A stretch of DNA of 33,440 bases from Candidatus Zixiibacteriota bacterium (GCA_014728145.1 WJMC01000159.1:1-33440), one strand, 5' to 3'; shown: positions 23,654-32,119, numbered from the stretch's first letter. Numbers and translations are program-made. The notes: a model not told the origin generated them from the sequence alone.

Positions 23654-26600
23654 TTACTTCATGAGAATCATCTTGCGGCTCTCGATACCGTATTCGGTTT
23701 CAAGGCGGTAGAAGTAAATACCGGATGAGTAGGCACTGCCGTCCCATGTAACAGAGTGCAGACCCGCATCCATGATGCCGTTAATCAGGGAGGCTACCCT
23801 CTGCCCGGTGATATTGTAGATTGCGAGCCGGACGCTGGTCGGGCTTTCGAGCCGGAAGGATATTTCGGTTACCGGGTTGAACGGATTAGGTCTGTTCTGG
23901 TGCAGACCGAAATCATCCGGTCGAGTCGAGGAAAGACCGTTGATACCGAATACCCAACCGCTTTCACAGGCTTCTGTGACCTGGTTAGCACCGGAATCAT
24001 AGACAGCCCCTGAATAAACAACGTCAGTTACTGTGAAACACCAGTCTAAAGGCGGGTTGCGCATTTTACTCGAAGTCAGGGTGGCAACCCCGTTGGAGCC
24101 GGTCGTAGCTGACTCAGTTGAGCCGTCAGGCGCACTAAAATAACCATATACGGTTGCGCCAGAAACAGCGCTGTTATTCTGATCCACTATGGTGACATCA
24201 GCAACACCGACACGATTGGGTCCGCCGGCAACTTCGCGGGTGACGGTTATATTCTGGACATGCACGGCCGCACCTGTCTGCTCGGTGACCGTAATATAGT
24301 CGACCTTGGTTTCGGTGTCTGAACCATAGGCATTGGTTGCCGTCAGCGAAACTGTGTAAGTGCCCGCTGAATTGTAGGTGTAGGAAGGATTCTGCGCGGT
24401 TGACGTTCCTGAACCATCACCAAAATCCCATGACCATGATGTCGGACTTCCGCTGGAAAGATCCGTAAAGTTAACCGCCAACGGGTAGTCACCTGTCGTC
24501 GGAGAACCGCTGAAATCAGCCACTGGCGGTGACGCTGAAGCTGCGACCTGGAAGTACATCTCATCGATGTAAACGGCGTCGTTTACTGTGTTCCCCCAGT
24601 TCCTGTTGGCATCAGTCACGCGCACGTATACTGTGCCAGACAGCGTCGATGGTAAGGAAACTGAATAGATTTGCTCGGTCGCGCTCGCCACGGTTACCAG
24701 TGAATAATATGTCGCATCATCTGTCGAGTACTCGAAAACGAAGTTATCTCCCTCGCTGTTAGCTGTGCGATACGCTTCGAGATAGAAGGTTACCGATGTG
24801 CCCGAGGAGATATCGAAGCTCCACTTATGCTCGAGATAACTGTAACGCTTGCGGGGATGACCGGTATAGGTCTCCTCCGTAATTGTCTCATAGACATTGT
24901 CGCTGGCATAGGTATCCATGTAGTCACCAGATACCGTACCGATCAGGGCGATATCCCCGGTCGCGTAATCCTTAACATCCTGACCGGCTTCAGTGACAGT
25001 AATGTAATCGAGCTTGGTTTCGGTATCGGAACCGTCGGCATTTGTGGCTGTCAGTGAGACTGTGTAAGTGCCGACGTTATCATAAGTATAACTCGGATTC
25101 TGGGCGGTCGAAGTCCCCGAACCGTCACCGAAATCCCATGACCACGAGGTCGGGTTGTTTGACGATAAATCGGTGAAATTTACAGTTAAAGGAGCCTCGC
25201 CCGAAGTCGGTGAAGCGCTGAAGTCTGCGACCGGAGGCTGTGGCTGAGGTTCGGTGACAGTAATATAGTCAACCTTGGTTTCGGTATCCGATCCATCAGC
25301 ATTAGTGGCGGTCAAAGAGACCGTATAGGTTCCGGCGCTGTTGTATGTATAGCTCGGATTCTGGGCGGTCGAAGTCCCTGAACCGTCACCGAAATCCCAT
25401 GACCACGAGGTTGGGCTGTTAGTCGACAGGTCGGTAAAGTCGACCGTAAGAGGTGTCTCACCAGAAGTCGGTGAAGCGCTGAAATCAGCCACCGGAGGCT
25501 GTGGTTGCGGTTCGGTGACTGAGATATAATCGACCTTGGTTTCGATATCGGAACCGTAGGCGTTTGTGGCGGTCAAAGTGACCGTGTAGGTTCCCGCGCT
25601 GTTATATGTGTAGCTTGGATTTTGAGCAGTCGATGTACCGGAACCATCGCCGAAATCCCACGACCACGAGGTCGGATTGTTGGTCGACAGATCGGTGAAA
25701 TTGACAGTCAAAGACGTCTCACCCGAAGTCGGTGATCCGGAGAAATCTGCAACCGGTGGATTTTGCGATGCTCCAGCCGCGTCGAGCGCTTTTTTAGCGC
25801 TGACAATTCCGACTCCGACATCCTTGGTTTGATTGTAGGGGTTGGTGTTGTTTACGATATAATCCCACTTATCCTGCGCGGTCAGCGACGGATTATGGGC
25901 TTCCAGCAGAGCGGCCACGCCCACCACGTGCGGGCAGGACATTGAGGTGCCATCGAGAACAGTGACATAGTCGCCAGATGGATCGGCCGGATCGGTTGAA
26001 GTTGACAGGATCGTTACACCCGGCGCGGCGACATCGACCCAGCTTCCATAATTGGAGAAACTGGCAGGATTCCCGCTCTGGTCGGTAGCACCGACATCGA
26101 GACAGTCACTTCTGCTTCCGAGGTAACTGGGATCATTGGCATCGCCGTTGCCGGCGGCCGAAATGATCATGACATCCTGGGCCAGAAGATAATCGACAGC
26201 CGAACTCAATCCGCCGTCATTGGTGTTGCCAAAAGAACAATTGATCGCGGCGACATTATTGCCGTTCTGTTTGAGGTCCGCCATGTAGTACATAGCTTCG
26301 GCGACATAATCCATAACAACTACACCGGTGGCACCATAAATCCAGTAATCCAGTACATAACCCACACGGCAGGGTACGATTTTAACACCATTACCCCCGC
26401 CCGAGAAGGTGCCATCTCCCCAGCCACCGGCCACACCGGCAACCGAGTAACCATTGTTGGTTATAGCACCGATCGTGCCGGCCACATGGGTACCGTGCCC
26501 GTCGCCGTCCCATGGATCGTTGTCTGCACCACCGCAGTCCAGATCGATACAGTTGTATGAATACCAGTCGGTTCGTTCGACGAAATCCCAGCCGATGATA

Positions 26601-27328
26601 TCATCGACATAACCGTTGCCGTCATCATCGACACCATTGCCGGGGGTTTCGCCGGGGTTGGTCCAGATATTGCCATTGGTTGAATTGTCGTTTGGTCCCG
26701 GCGGATTGGAGCCCCCCAGGTCGCCGTGGTCGTATTTAACACCGAGGTCCAGCACACCTACGATTACATTATTATTGCCGGCTTCGGAATCCCAGGCCAG
26801 GTCGGCCTCGACTCCGTAGGTATCCCAGTAATGCCACTGATCATAGGCATAACCACCGGGAGGATCGCTGTAATATGGATCATTCGGTGTGGCAGTTACC
26901 GCATGCACCCCGATAGGTTCGACGTGATCGACTTCCTCAAGTTCAGCATAAGCGGCCATTGCCTCTTCGAGTTCACCTGAGCTTATGGTGACTTTGTAAT
27001 GACGTGCCAGCCTCTGTGCTTCGGTGGAAAGCGATACTTTGCCACGATCAGACCCCGGAAACTGGGGGCGCAGATTGGTAACATCAAACCTGTCCGCCAG
27101 TTGTGCGAAACCGTTGAGATGGGCAAGTGACACGGATGTTTTCAAGTCCTGGGAGTGATCGACTGCTACATCGTCTTTGAGTACGACGATAAATCGATCA
27201 GGCACATAACCCAGAAATCCCGGAGAATCGATATATTTCTGCTTATCGAGTTCCAGGAACTTTTCGGCTGAGGCCACGCAGGTCAAAAGCAAAACCGCGA
27301 GGCACAGGATGGTAAAGATTCTTCCCAT
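23654..27328 (-). CDS. Secreted subtilisin-family (S8) protease with four PKD domains and an FCB-type C-terminal sorting domain
   Basis: A signal peptide (1-21) and an inhibitor-like propeptide (to about 145) lead to an S8 catalytic domain with Asp194 (VLDLGV), His278 (DGHGTHVAGT), oxyanion Asn394 (AAGN) and Ser462 (DGTSMSCPHV). Three tandem PKD domains follow (about 524-780, 87-residue period), then a beta-rich module (about 785-930), a fourth PKD (934-1016), an Ig/Big-1-like domain, and a C-terminal domain with NRPNPFNPVTEISF, YNITGQRV and SGIYFYRL. This tail is the FlgD/T9SS-like type common in FCB bacteria. The enzyme is expected to be exported and surface-attached or released, and to degrade protein. 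GGAGGAGAA precedes the ATG. It is transcribed alone, ending at the 23599-23624 terminator. Confidence 0.93.
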   Translation of the reverse strand: MGRIFTILCLAVLLLTCVASAEKFLELDKQKYIDSPGFLGYVPDRFIVVLKDDVAVDHSQDLKTSVSLAHLNGFAQLADRFDVTNLRPQFPGSDRGKVSLSTEAQRLARHYKVTISSGELEEAMAAYAELEEVDHVEPIGVHAVTATPNDPYYSDPPGGYAYDQWHYWDTYGVEADLAWDSEAGNNNVIVGVLDLGVKYDHGDLGGSNPPGPNDNSTNGNIWTNPGETPGNGVDDDGNGYVDDIIGWDFVERTDWYSYNCIDLDCGGADNDPWDGDGHGTHVAGTIGAITNNGYSVAGVAGGWGDGTFSGGGNGVKIVPCRVGYVLDYWIYGATGVVVMDYVAEAMYYMADLKQNGNNVAAINCSFGNTNDGGLSSAVDYLLAQDVMIISAAGNGDANDPSYLGSRSDCLDVGATDQSGNPASFSNYGSWVDVAAPGVTILSTSTDPADPSGDYVTVLDGTSMSCPHVVGVAALLEAHNPSLTAQDKWDYIVNNTNPYNQTKDVGVGIVSAKKALDAAGASQNPPVADFSGSPTSGETSLTVNFTDLSTNNPTSWSWDFGDGSGTSTAQNPSYTYNSAGTYTVTLTATNAYGSDIETKVDYISVTEPQPQPPVADFSASPTSGETPLTVDFTDLSTNSPTSWSWDFGDGSGTSTAQNPSYTYNSAGTYTVSLTATNADGSDTETKVDYITVTEPQPQPPVADFSASPTSGEAPLTVNFTDLSSNNPTSWSWDFGDGSGTSTAQNPSYTYDNVGTYTVSLTATNADGSDTETKLDYITVTEAGQDVKDYATGDIALIGTVSGDYMDTYASDNVYETITEETYTGHPRKRYSYLEHKWSFDISSGTSVTFYLEAYRTANSEGDNFVFEYSTDDATYYSLVTVASATEQIYSVSLPSTLSGTVYVRVTDANRNWGNTVNDAVYIDEMYFQVAASASPPVADFSGSPTTGDYPLAVNFTDLSSGSPTSWSWDFGDGSGTSTAQNPSYTYNSAGTYTVSLTATNAYGSDTETKVDYITVTEQTGAAVHVQNITVTREVAGGPNRVGVADVTIVDQNNSAVSGATVYGYFSAPDGSTESATTGSNGVATLTSSKMRNPPLDWCFTVTDVVYSGAVYDSGANQVTEACESGWVFGINGLSSTRPDDFGLHQNRPNPFNPVTEISFRLESPTSVRLAIYNITGQRVASLINGIMDAGLHSVTWDGSAYSSGIYFYRLETEYGIESRKMILMK
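24281..24529 (-). repeat. Fourth PKD-coding repeat
   Basis: This segment encodes a PKD domain nearly identical in protein sequence to the three tandem ones (PTSWSWDFGDGSGTSTAQNPSY shared core), but is separated from them by about 460 bases that encode an unrelated beta-rich module. Confidence 0.8.
24989..25759 (-). repeat. Three tandem PKD-coding repeats, 261-base period
   Basis: Each unit encodes PPVADFS, then the WSWDFGDGSGTSTAQNPSYTY core, then DYITVTEPQPQ linkers. The protein repeats differ at only a few positions, while many differences between DNA copies are at third codon positions. This suggests duplication followed by selection or gene conversion on the protein sequence. Confidence 0.85.
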
Positions 27329-27467
27329 TTCTCCTCCAAAAAAAGGTTGGACATAAGTGGATATTGTATTTCCTTAAAAGGGCACTACTCCCCCCGACCG
27401 ACAGCAATCGCCGGCTCAATGATAGAAACAGCGCTCAGAACTTTTTAAGGATTAACACAATACTTCA

Positions 27468-27496
27468 AATATAAACCATCTCCTGCGACCGGGCAA
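27468..27496 (-). promoter_or_regulatory. Candidate promoter of the protease gene
   Basis: On the minus strand TTGCCC (27496-27491) is 17 bases from TATATT (27473-27468). The predicted start near 27461 gives a leader of about 130 bases. It lies back to back with the promoter of the radical SAM gene. Confidence 0.5.
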
Positions 27497-27560
27497 GTAT
27501 TAAACTCACTAGAAAACGCCGTTTGCCCCCCTAATTCCGCTTATTCATTGACTATTGTCG

Positions 27561-27581
27561 AACCGGTTGTAATTCCCGGTT
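27561..27581. promoter_or_regulatory. Inverted repeat upstream of the radical SAM gene promoter
   Basis: AACCGG-N9-CCGGTT (27561-27566 and 27576-27581) ends four bases before the -35 box at 27586, a place suited to an activator or to a regulator shared with the divergent protease promoter. The regulator is unknown. Confidence 0.35.
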
Positions 27582-27585
27582 TAGC

Positions 27586-27614
27586 TTGACTGCAACACGA
27601 AAATTTCGTATACT
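27586..27614 (+). promoter_or_regulatory. Promoter of the lysine aminomutase-family gene
   Basis: TTGACT (27586-27591) and TATACT (27609-27614) are separated by exactly 17 bases, each five of six to consensus. Transcription would start near 27621, leaving a 140-base leader. Confidence 0.75.
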
Positions 27615-27698
27615 AAATATAAGGGTTAGTGGTATCAGGATGATGCCATTTAAATTCTGAGGTTTCCGTCAATCCGCAGGAAATCTCTCGAACATGTC

Positions 27699-27742
27699 GC
27701 TCAAACCACTTCGAGTTTAAACTTCATTAACAGAGTTTGAGC
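27699..27742 (+). repeat. Leader inverted repeat next to the ribosome-binding site
   Basis: GCTCAAAC (27699-27706) and GTTTGAGC (27735-27742) can form an 8-bp stem that closes eight bases before AGGAGG (27751-27756). It could modulate translation. No U tract follows, so it is not a terminator. Confidence 0.4.
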
Positions 27743-27760
27743 AGATTGAAAGGAGGCTTT

Positions 27761-28927
27761 ATGGCACACTTCGAGCGTCATAATTCCACCGGAAAAACCA
27801 GGCCAAGAATCTTCACCAGGCTCGATCATGTCGACCAGCTTTCTGATATAGAAAAAGCCCGCCTGTCAGAAGTCACAAAATGGTTTGCCTTCCGTGTCAA
27901 TGATTATTACCTGAAACTGATAAACTGGAACGATCCGCAGGACCCGATCCGTCGTCTGATCATCCCTCATCTGAGCGAACTCAATGAATGGGGTGAGATG
28001 GATGCCTGCAACGAAAACTCGATTACGGTCAAGCAGGGTGTTCAGCACAAATACGGATCGACTGTTTTATTGCTGGTAACCGAGATGTGCGCGTCGTTTT
28101 GCCGCTACTGTTTCCGCAAGCGGATCTTTATTGAGGGCGAAAGAACTGCCTGCCACGACCTGACTGAAGGTATGAGGTATATTCGTGAGCATCCCGAAGT
28201 CGACAATGTGCTTCTGACCGGCGGTGATCCGCTGATACTGTCGACTAAAAAAATCGACAGCATTTTGAGTGAATTGAGGCAGATCGAGCATGTGCGCGTC
28301 ATCAGGATCGGTTCGAAACTTCCCGCTTTTAATCCGTACAGATTCCTAAACGATCCGGAGCTTTTGGAAGTCTTCGAAAAGCACTCCCTGCCTGACAGCA
28401 GAGTCTACCTGGTTTGTCACTTCGATCATCCGCGTGAATTGACACCCGAGAGCCGCGAGGTGCTTCGCCAGGTGCAGAAAACCGGCGTGATCTGTGTCAA
28501 CCAGAGCCCGATCATAAAGGGTGTCTCCGATGATGTCGATGTTTTACGAGAGCTTTTTAACGAGTTGTCGTATATCGGCGTGCCCCAGTACTACGTTTTC
28601 CAGAATCGTCCCACTTCCGGCAATGAACCCTATGCTGTACCGATTGTCGAGGCCTACTACAAAATTGAGGAAGCCAAGCGGGCCTGTTCCGGCCTGGCAA
28701 AACGGCTGAAGTATGTGATGTCCCATGAGTCCGGGAAGGTCGAGATCGTGGGAGTAGATCACCAGCATATTTACCTGCGCTATCATCGCGCCAAATTCGA
28801 TGAAGATGAGCAGAGATTTCTGGTATGTTATCGCAACGACGATGCCTACTGGCTGGACCAGCTCGAACCCCTGCCCGGTTACAGAAACGATTTCTACGAG
28901 GGCGACGTAGTCCACTTCGCAAGTTAG
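27761..28927 (+). CDS. Radical SAM protein of the lysine 2,3-aminomutase (KamA) family
   Basis: The start is ATG 27761, four bases after AGGAGG; a TTG at 27737 lies upstream of that site and is rejected. The 388-residue product has the radical SAM cluster motif C110-x3-C114-x2-C117 (CASFCRYCFRKR), the KamA-type TGGDPLIL and RIGSKLPAFNP segments and an extended C-terminus. Lysine 2,3-aminomutases bind PLP through a Lys in a Gly-rich GGGK-like motif after a GHTSG segment. Here that region reads SHESGKVEIVG, so a PLP-binding Lys is possible but the substrate pocket differs. It may be an amino-acid aminomutase with another substrate (lysine, beta-lysine, glutamate) or a non-mutase relative. It stands alone between its own promoter and terminator. 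Confidence 0.85.
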   Translation: MAHFERHNSTGKTRPRIFTRLDHVDQLSDIEKARLSEVTKWFAFRVNDYYLKLINWNDPQDPIRRLIIPHLSELNEWGEMDACNENSITVKQGVQHKYGSTVLLLVTEMCASFCRYCFRKRIFIEGERTACHDLTEGMRYIREHPEVDNVLLTGGDPLILSTKKIDSILSELRQIEHVRVIRIGSKLPAFNPYRFLNDPELLEVFEKHSLPDSRVYLVCHFDHPRELTPESREVLRQVQKTGVICVNQSPIIKGVSDDVDVLRELFNELSYIGVPQYYVFQNRPTSGNEPYAVPIVEAYYKIEEAKRACSGLAKRLKYVMSHESGKVEIVGVDHQHIYLRYHRAKFDEDEQRFLVCYRNDDAYWLDQLEPLPGYRNDFYEGDVVHFAS

Positions 28928-28951
28928 GCAACCCTGCCACGCAAAAATTTA

Positions 28952-28977
28952 CCGGCATGATGTAGTTATCATGCCGG
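28952..28977 (+). terminator. Intrinsic terminator shared by convergent genes
   Basis: CCGGCATGAT-GTAGTT-ATCATGCCGG is a perfect 10-bp stem with a 6-base loop followed by TTTTGCT on the + strand. On the minus strand the tail TAAATTTTTGC is also U-rich, so it serves the TonB receptor gene too. Confidence 0.88.
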
Positions 28978-29019
28978 TTTTGCTATACAGCAGGAGGATC
29001 AGCTAATGATGATAGATCA

Positions 29020-31419
29020 TCAGAGACTGCCGAAATTAACCTCAAATCCGCCATAGATCAGCCGACCGTAGACAGGGGCATACATAAAGGCGGCATCATC
29101 GACATGCTTTTCTTTTTGGATATAGTCACCCAGATTCTTGACACCGAGATAGGCTTTGTACCGATCGAAGAGCATCTTGCTGACTTTGGCATTTAGTAAC
29201 ACAAATGATTCGGTTTGCTTAATCTTGATATCATTCTCATCAGCAGGTTCCAGCAGATCGATATACATCCTGCCCTTGTAAGAGGCATCCATTGCCAGGT
29301 TCCATCCCAGCCTGTTGTATTCAATCTTGAAGGTTCCTGAAGTAGCCGGGTAGCGTGAGAACCTCTTGCTGTCAGATTCCCATTTTGTTCCAATCCAGTC
29401 TTCTCTCGGATTGTCGTATTCGCTTTTGTTGAATTCAAATCCGGCGCTCAGCACCAGATGTTCGACAGGTGCGACGTTCGCCCCGATTTCAATCCCCATT
29501 GTAAAACCATCATCAATATTCTTCCACTGATAGGTATATCCAAGCGCTTCAATATCCTCATCTGCTTCAGAAAAATCGATGCGGTCCATCAGATCAGTAC
29601 GGTAGAGATTCAGGTTCACCCCGAGTTTTGGGGACTGATAATCCAGGCTCAAGCCGAAACTTCGCGATTTTTCAGGTTCAAGCGAAAGGTCTTTATAAAC
29701 CCGCGGCGAACCACTGCAGAGATGCAGGTCCTCGGAGAATCCGTAGGGCACCCTGAAACCGGTTCCGAAGCTGGCACGCACAGTGATTTCATCGGAGGCC
29801 GAATAACGTACAGAAATCCGGGGATTGACCGCTGTTTCTTCGTACTCGATCGGATCAAAATCGGTGACACTGAGATCACCCGAGCCCCTGAAGCCATCCT
29901 CAGAAGAATGGTAATCGAGTCGTGCCCCCGCAACAGCCTCAAGATCAGGTGTGAGGGTATATTCATCCTGAAAATAGATTCCGATCTCGTGAGCGGATTT
30001 TGAACTGGTAGATGTGTATGAAGTCCCGTAGTCGGGGTTCTCATCGTCAACCACGATATACTTCCCGGACTCATCCAGCTCGTTGTATGAATATTGCATT
30101 CCAAACAGCAGTCGATGATCGGAATGAATCGGTAACATCAGGTTCATGTTGCTTGTAAACAGGTTCTCATAGGCGAGATACGGTCGCAGTTCATCAGCCG
30201 GAGGAGCACTGCCATGGATGGATTCATAATCCCCCCAGTATGTGTCGTTAGTAGCGTTCCTGTCATGTTTGACGTAATTGGCGGAAATGTCGATCTCCGG
30301 ACCGTTGCTGAAAGCCTTAAAGTAATCGAATTGCAGGCTGTAACGGTCCGTGATAATGCGTTCTGTGCCGGGTGCAAAAATATTCTCAAATTGGCCGTTG
30401 ATGATCTCTCCACCCAGACGGTAATCGTTCATTATCCTGCCACGCACTGTGAGACGGTCGAGAGAACTGATCTCTTCGACTGTGAAGTTAAAACCCGCGC
30501 TTTTGGAATTAGTGCGTACCCTGTCTGTGATTCCATCGGAGTTATAAACCTCAGCGCGCGAGTAACCATCCGAAGTCTCGTCGATCTCATCACCCCGGCT
30601 CTGCTGGGCGTACAGAAACAGCGCAATATTGTCCTGACGGGTTCCTGCTGTCAATTCATATTTATTGGTTCCATGTTCACCGAATTCGACTCCGACATGG
30701 CCCTCGGTTTTTGAAGGGACGTGTGAGATTATGTTAACTGCTCCGGCAATTGCATTCGAACCGAACAGCGCCGATCCGGCACCTTTGACTATTTCGATCC
30801 GATCGACATCGGCCACACTCAGTTGCTGCAAACCATAGACCGATGCGAGCCCGGAATAGACCGGCTGACCGTCAAGCAGAATCTGGGTATGATTAGCTCC
30901 TAATCCCTGCATCCTGAGTACAGAAAAATTACAGGCCTGGCACTGCTGTTCCACCCTGAGACCGGAAATCCCTTCCAACGCATCATATATGTTGTGAGCG
31001 GATTTGGCCTTGATTTCACTGTTGGTGATGACCTCAGTATGAACCGGAACATCCTTCATATAGCGCGGTGTTCGAGTTCCGGTCACTACCACACCCTTGC
31101 CGGGAATAGTCGACTCGGTCATGAATATGTCAACTTGTTGTTTCTCGTCCGGAGAGACTTCGACCTTAAGTGAGACAGGATTAAAACCGATGCGAGTGAT
31201 AATCAGATTATGTTTTCCCGGACGAACCTGAAGACCAAAGCTTCCCGTGCTGTCTGAAACAGCTCCCAGCTTGGTGCCCTCGACTTTAATAGTAGCGTAG
31301 GGCACAGGCTCAGCAGTGGATGAATCTACCAAGCTTCCGGTGATAATCGCATCCGCCGCCTGGATTGAAAATGGGTACAATAATCCTATTACAAGGCAAA
31401 TCAATATCGCTTTGTTCAT
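29020..31419 (-). CDS. TonB-dependent outer-membrane receptor
   Basis: A signal peptide (1-21) precedes a carboxypeptidase-like domain (about 24-105, ITGSLVDSSTAEPVPYATIKV), a plug domain (about 113-235, ending VDRIEIVKGAGSALFGSNAIAGAVNII) and a 22-strand-type beta-barrel to residue 799. The plug holds a Cys pair (C160, C163 in QCQACNFSVLRMQGLG) followed by ILLDGQPVYSG, a variant I associate with FCB receptors of metal or cofactor uptake (from memory). AGGAG lies eight bases before the ATG. The gene follows the His-rich membrane protein after 46 bases and should share its promoter at 31935-31963. The substrate is not defined by sequence; a metal or metal chelate is inferred from the neighbour. 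Confidence 0.93.
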   Translation of the reverse strand: MNKAILICLVIGLLYPFSIQAADAIITGSLVDSSTAEPVPYATIKVEGTKLGAVSDSTGSFGLQVRPGKHNLIITRIGFNPVSLKVEVSPDEKQQVDIFMTESTIPGKGVVVTGTRTPRYMKDVPVHTEVITNSEIKAKSAHNIYDALEGISGLRVEQQCQACNFSVLRMQGLGANHTQILLDGQPVYSGLASVYGLQQLSVADVDRIEIVKGAGSALFGSNAIAGAVNIISHVPSKTEGHVGVEFGEHGTNKYELTAGTRQDNIALFLYAQQSRGDEIDETSDGYSRAEVYNSDGITDRVRTNSKSAGFNFTVEEISSLDRLTVRGRIMNDYRLGGEIINGQFENIFAPGTERIITDRYSLQFDYFKAFSNGPEIDISANYVKHDRNATNDTYWGDYESIHGSAPPADELRPYLAYENLFTSNMNLMLPIHSDHRLLFGMQYSYNELDESGKYIVVDDENPDYGTSYTSTSSKSAHEIGIYFQDEYTLTPDLEAVAGARLDYHSSEDGFRGSGDLSVTDFDPIEYEETAVNPRISVRYSASDEITVRASFGTGFRVPYGFSEDLHLCSGSPRVYKDLSLEPEKSRSFGLSLDYQSPKLGVNLNLYRTDLMDRIDFSEADEDIEALGYTYQWKNIDDGFTMGIEIGANVAPVEHLVLSAGFEFNKSEYDNPREDWIGTKWESDSKRFSRYPATSGTFKIEYNRLGWNLAMDASYKGRMYIDLLEPADENDIKIKQTESFVLLNAKVSKMLFDRYKAYLGVKNLGDYIQKEKHVDDAAFMYAPVYGRLIYGGFEVNFGSL

Positions 31420-31465
31420 TGAAACGACTCCTGAAAAAAATGTTAACTTAAATTAGATTAATATC

Positions 31466-31879
31466 TTAAGCGAAAAGTGGAGAGGGAGGAGGTCGTTCAA
31501 AGAGATCGTAGTTTCGGTATTCTGAATATATAGCGGTTTGGTAATTATCTCGCCTGTAAATGAAGACCAGGTAGAACAAAAGAATAAAAAAGGCTGATAC
31601 AATCAGTTTTTCAAGAATGTGCTTGAAAACCGACCAGAAAACAAATTCCGCCTGCGAATGAGAATGTCCTCCCTTCGAGGAGCTTGAATCACCTGCGGGT
31701 AGTGGATGGCTGTGAACCTGTATCGAGCCACCCGGGGCTATGTGAAAATGAAGCGATGCAATACCGGCAATTAAAAAGCCAAGCAGAGAGCTAAGGAGAA
31801 TGACAGAAATAAGCCGGTGCACACTGTTTCTACACGATCCGGATGCTGATTTCGAATAGGTACCAATTAGTAAATTCAC
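31466..31879 (-). CDS. Two-TM protein with a His-rich loop, partner of the TonB receptor
   Basis: The start is GTG 31879 (AAAGG about nine bases upstream). The 137-residue product has hydrophobic segments at about 24-44 and 88-108. Between them lies a loop with six histidines in three HxH pairs (H44/H46, H56/H58, H72/H74) and a Ser/Gly-rich stretch, a likely Zn, Cu or Ni binding region facing the periplasm. It ends ERPPPSPLFA, similar to the RAPP-type ends I recall for small proteins beside copper or other metal TonB receptors (DUF2946-like). It is the first gene of a two-gene operon. Its function is unknown; metal sensing or buffering for the receptor is inferred. Confidence 0.65.
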   Translation of the reverse strand: MNLLIGTYSKSASGSCRNSVHRLISVILLSSLLGFLIAGIASLHFHIAPGGSIQVHSHPLPAGDSSSSKGGHSHSQAEFVFWSVFKHILEKLIVSAFFILLFYLVFIYRRDNYQTAIYSEYRNYDLFERPPPSPLFA

Positions 31880-31917
31880 CGTTCACGCCTTTGCGAATGT
31901 TAGAGCCTTCTTACTCT

Positions 31918-31935
31918 TTGTGAAATTTCTAACAA
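31918..31935 (-). promoter_or_regulatory. Near-consensus Rex operator at the TonB operon promoter
   Basis: Minus-strand TTGTTAGAAATTTCACAA matches TTGTGAA-N4-TTCACAA at 12 of 14 conserved positions; one half-site is perfect. It abuts the -10 box, the same geometry as the perfect operator in the rex promoter. Confidence 0.5.
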
Positions 31936-31963
31936 GTATACGTCTAAAAAGAACCGCTTTCAA
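31935..31963 (-). promoter_or_regulatory. Promoter of the His-rich protein/TonB receptor operon
   Basis: On the minus strand TTGAAA (31963-31958) is 17 bases from TATACT (31940-31935). The predicted start near 31928 lies inside the Rex-like site and leaves a leader of about 50 bases before the GTG start. Confidence 0.75.
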
Positions 31964-32056
31964 GCATTTTTTAATATTTTATTAGATTAATATAATTTGC
32001 TTTTTTTTGAGTTGTGCGGTATTTGCTTTTTGGCAGAAGAAAGACAGGCGTACATC

Positions 32057-32080
32057 TTGATTCTATCAATTCAGAATCAA
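32057..32080 (+). promoter_or_regulatory. Inverted repeat upstream of the phosphofructokinase gene
   Basis: TTGATTC (32057-32063) and GAATCAA (32074-32080) form a perfect 7-bp inverted repeat with a 10-base spacer, centred about 48 bases upstream of a TATAAT box at 32114. It is a candidate operator for an unknown regulator. Confidence 0.35.
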
Positions 32081-32113
32081 ATCTGCCGAAACTATCTAAG
32101 AGAAAAGCGGTTT

Positions 32114-32119
32114 TATAAT
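32114..32119 (+). promoter_or_regulatory. Candidate -10 box of the phosphofructokinase gene
   Basis: A perfect TATAAT lacks any TTGACA-like -35 box at 16-18 bases, so if it is used it may depend on an activator. The rest of the 346-base gap (31880-32225) is AT-rich and holds no convincing gene. Confidence 0.35.

Noticed and set aside
24281-25759. Regular repeats as a CRISPR array or satellite
   Set aside because: The 261-base period stays in frame and encodes PKD domains; there are no short repeats with unique spacers.
27640-27660. Six-codon upstream ORF (MMPFKF) in the leader of the radical SAM gene
   Set aside because: No ribosome-binding site at a usable distance and only one Lys codon, so a leader-peptide attenuator is not supported.
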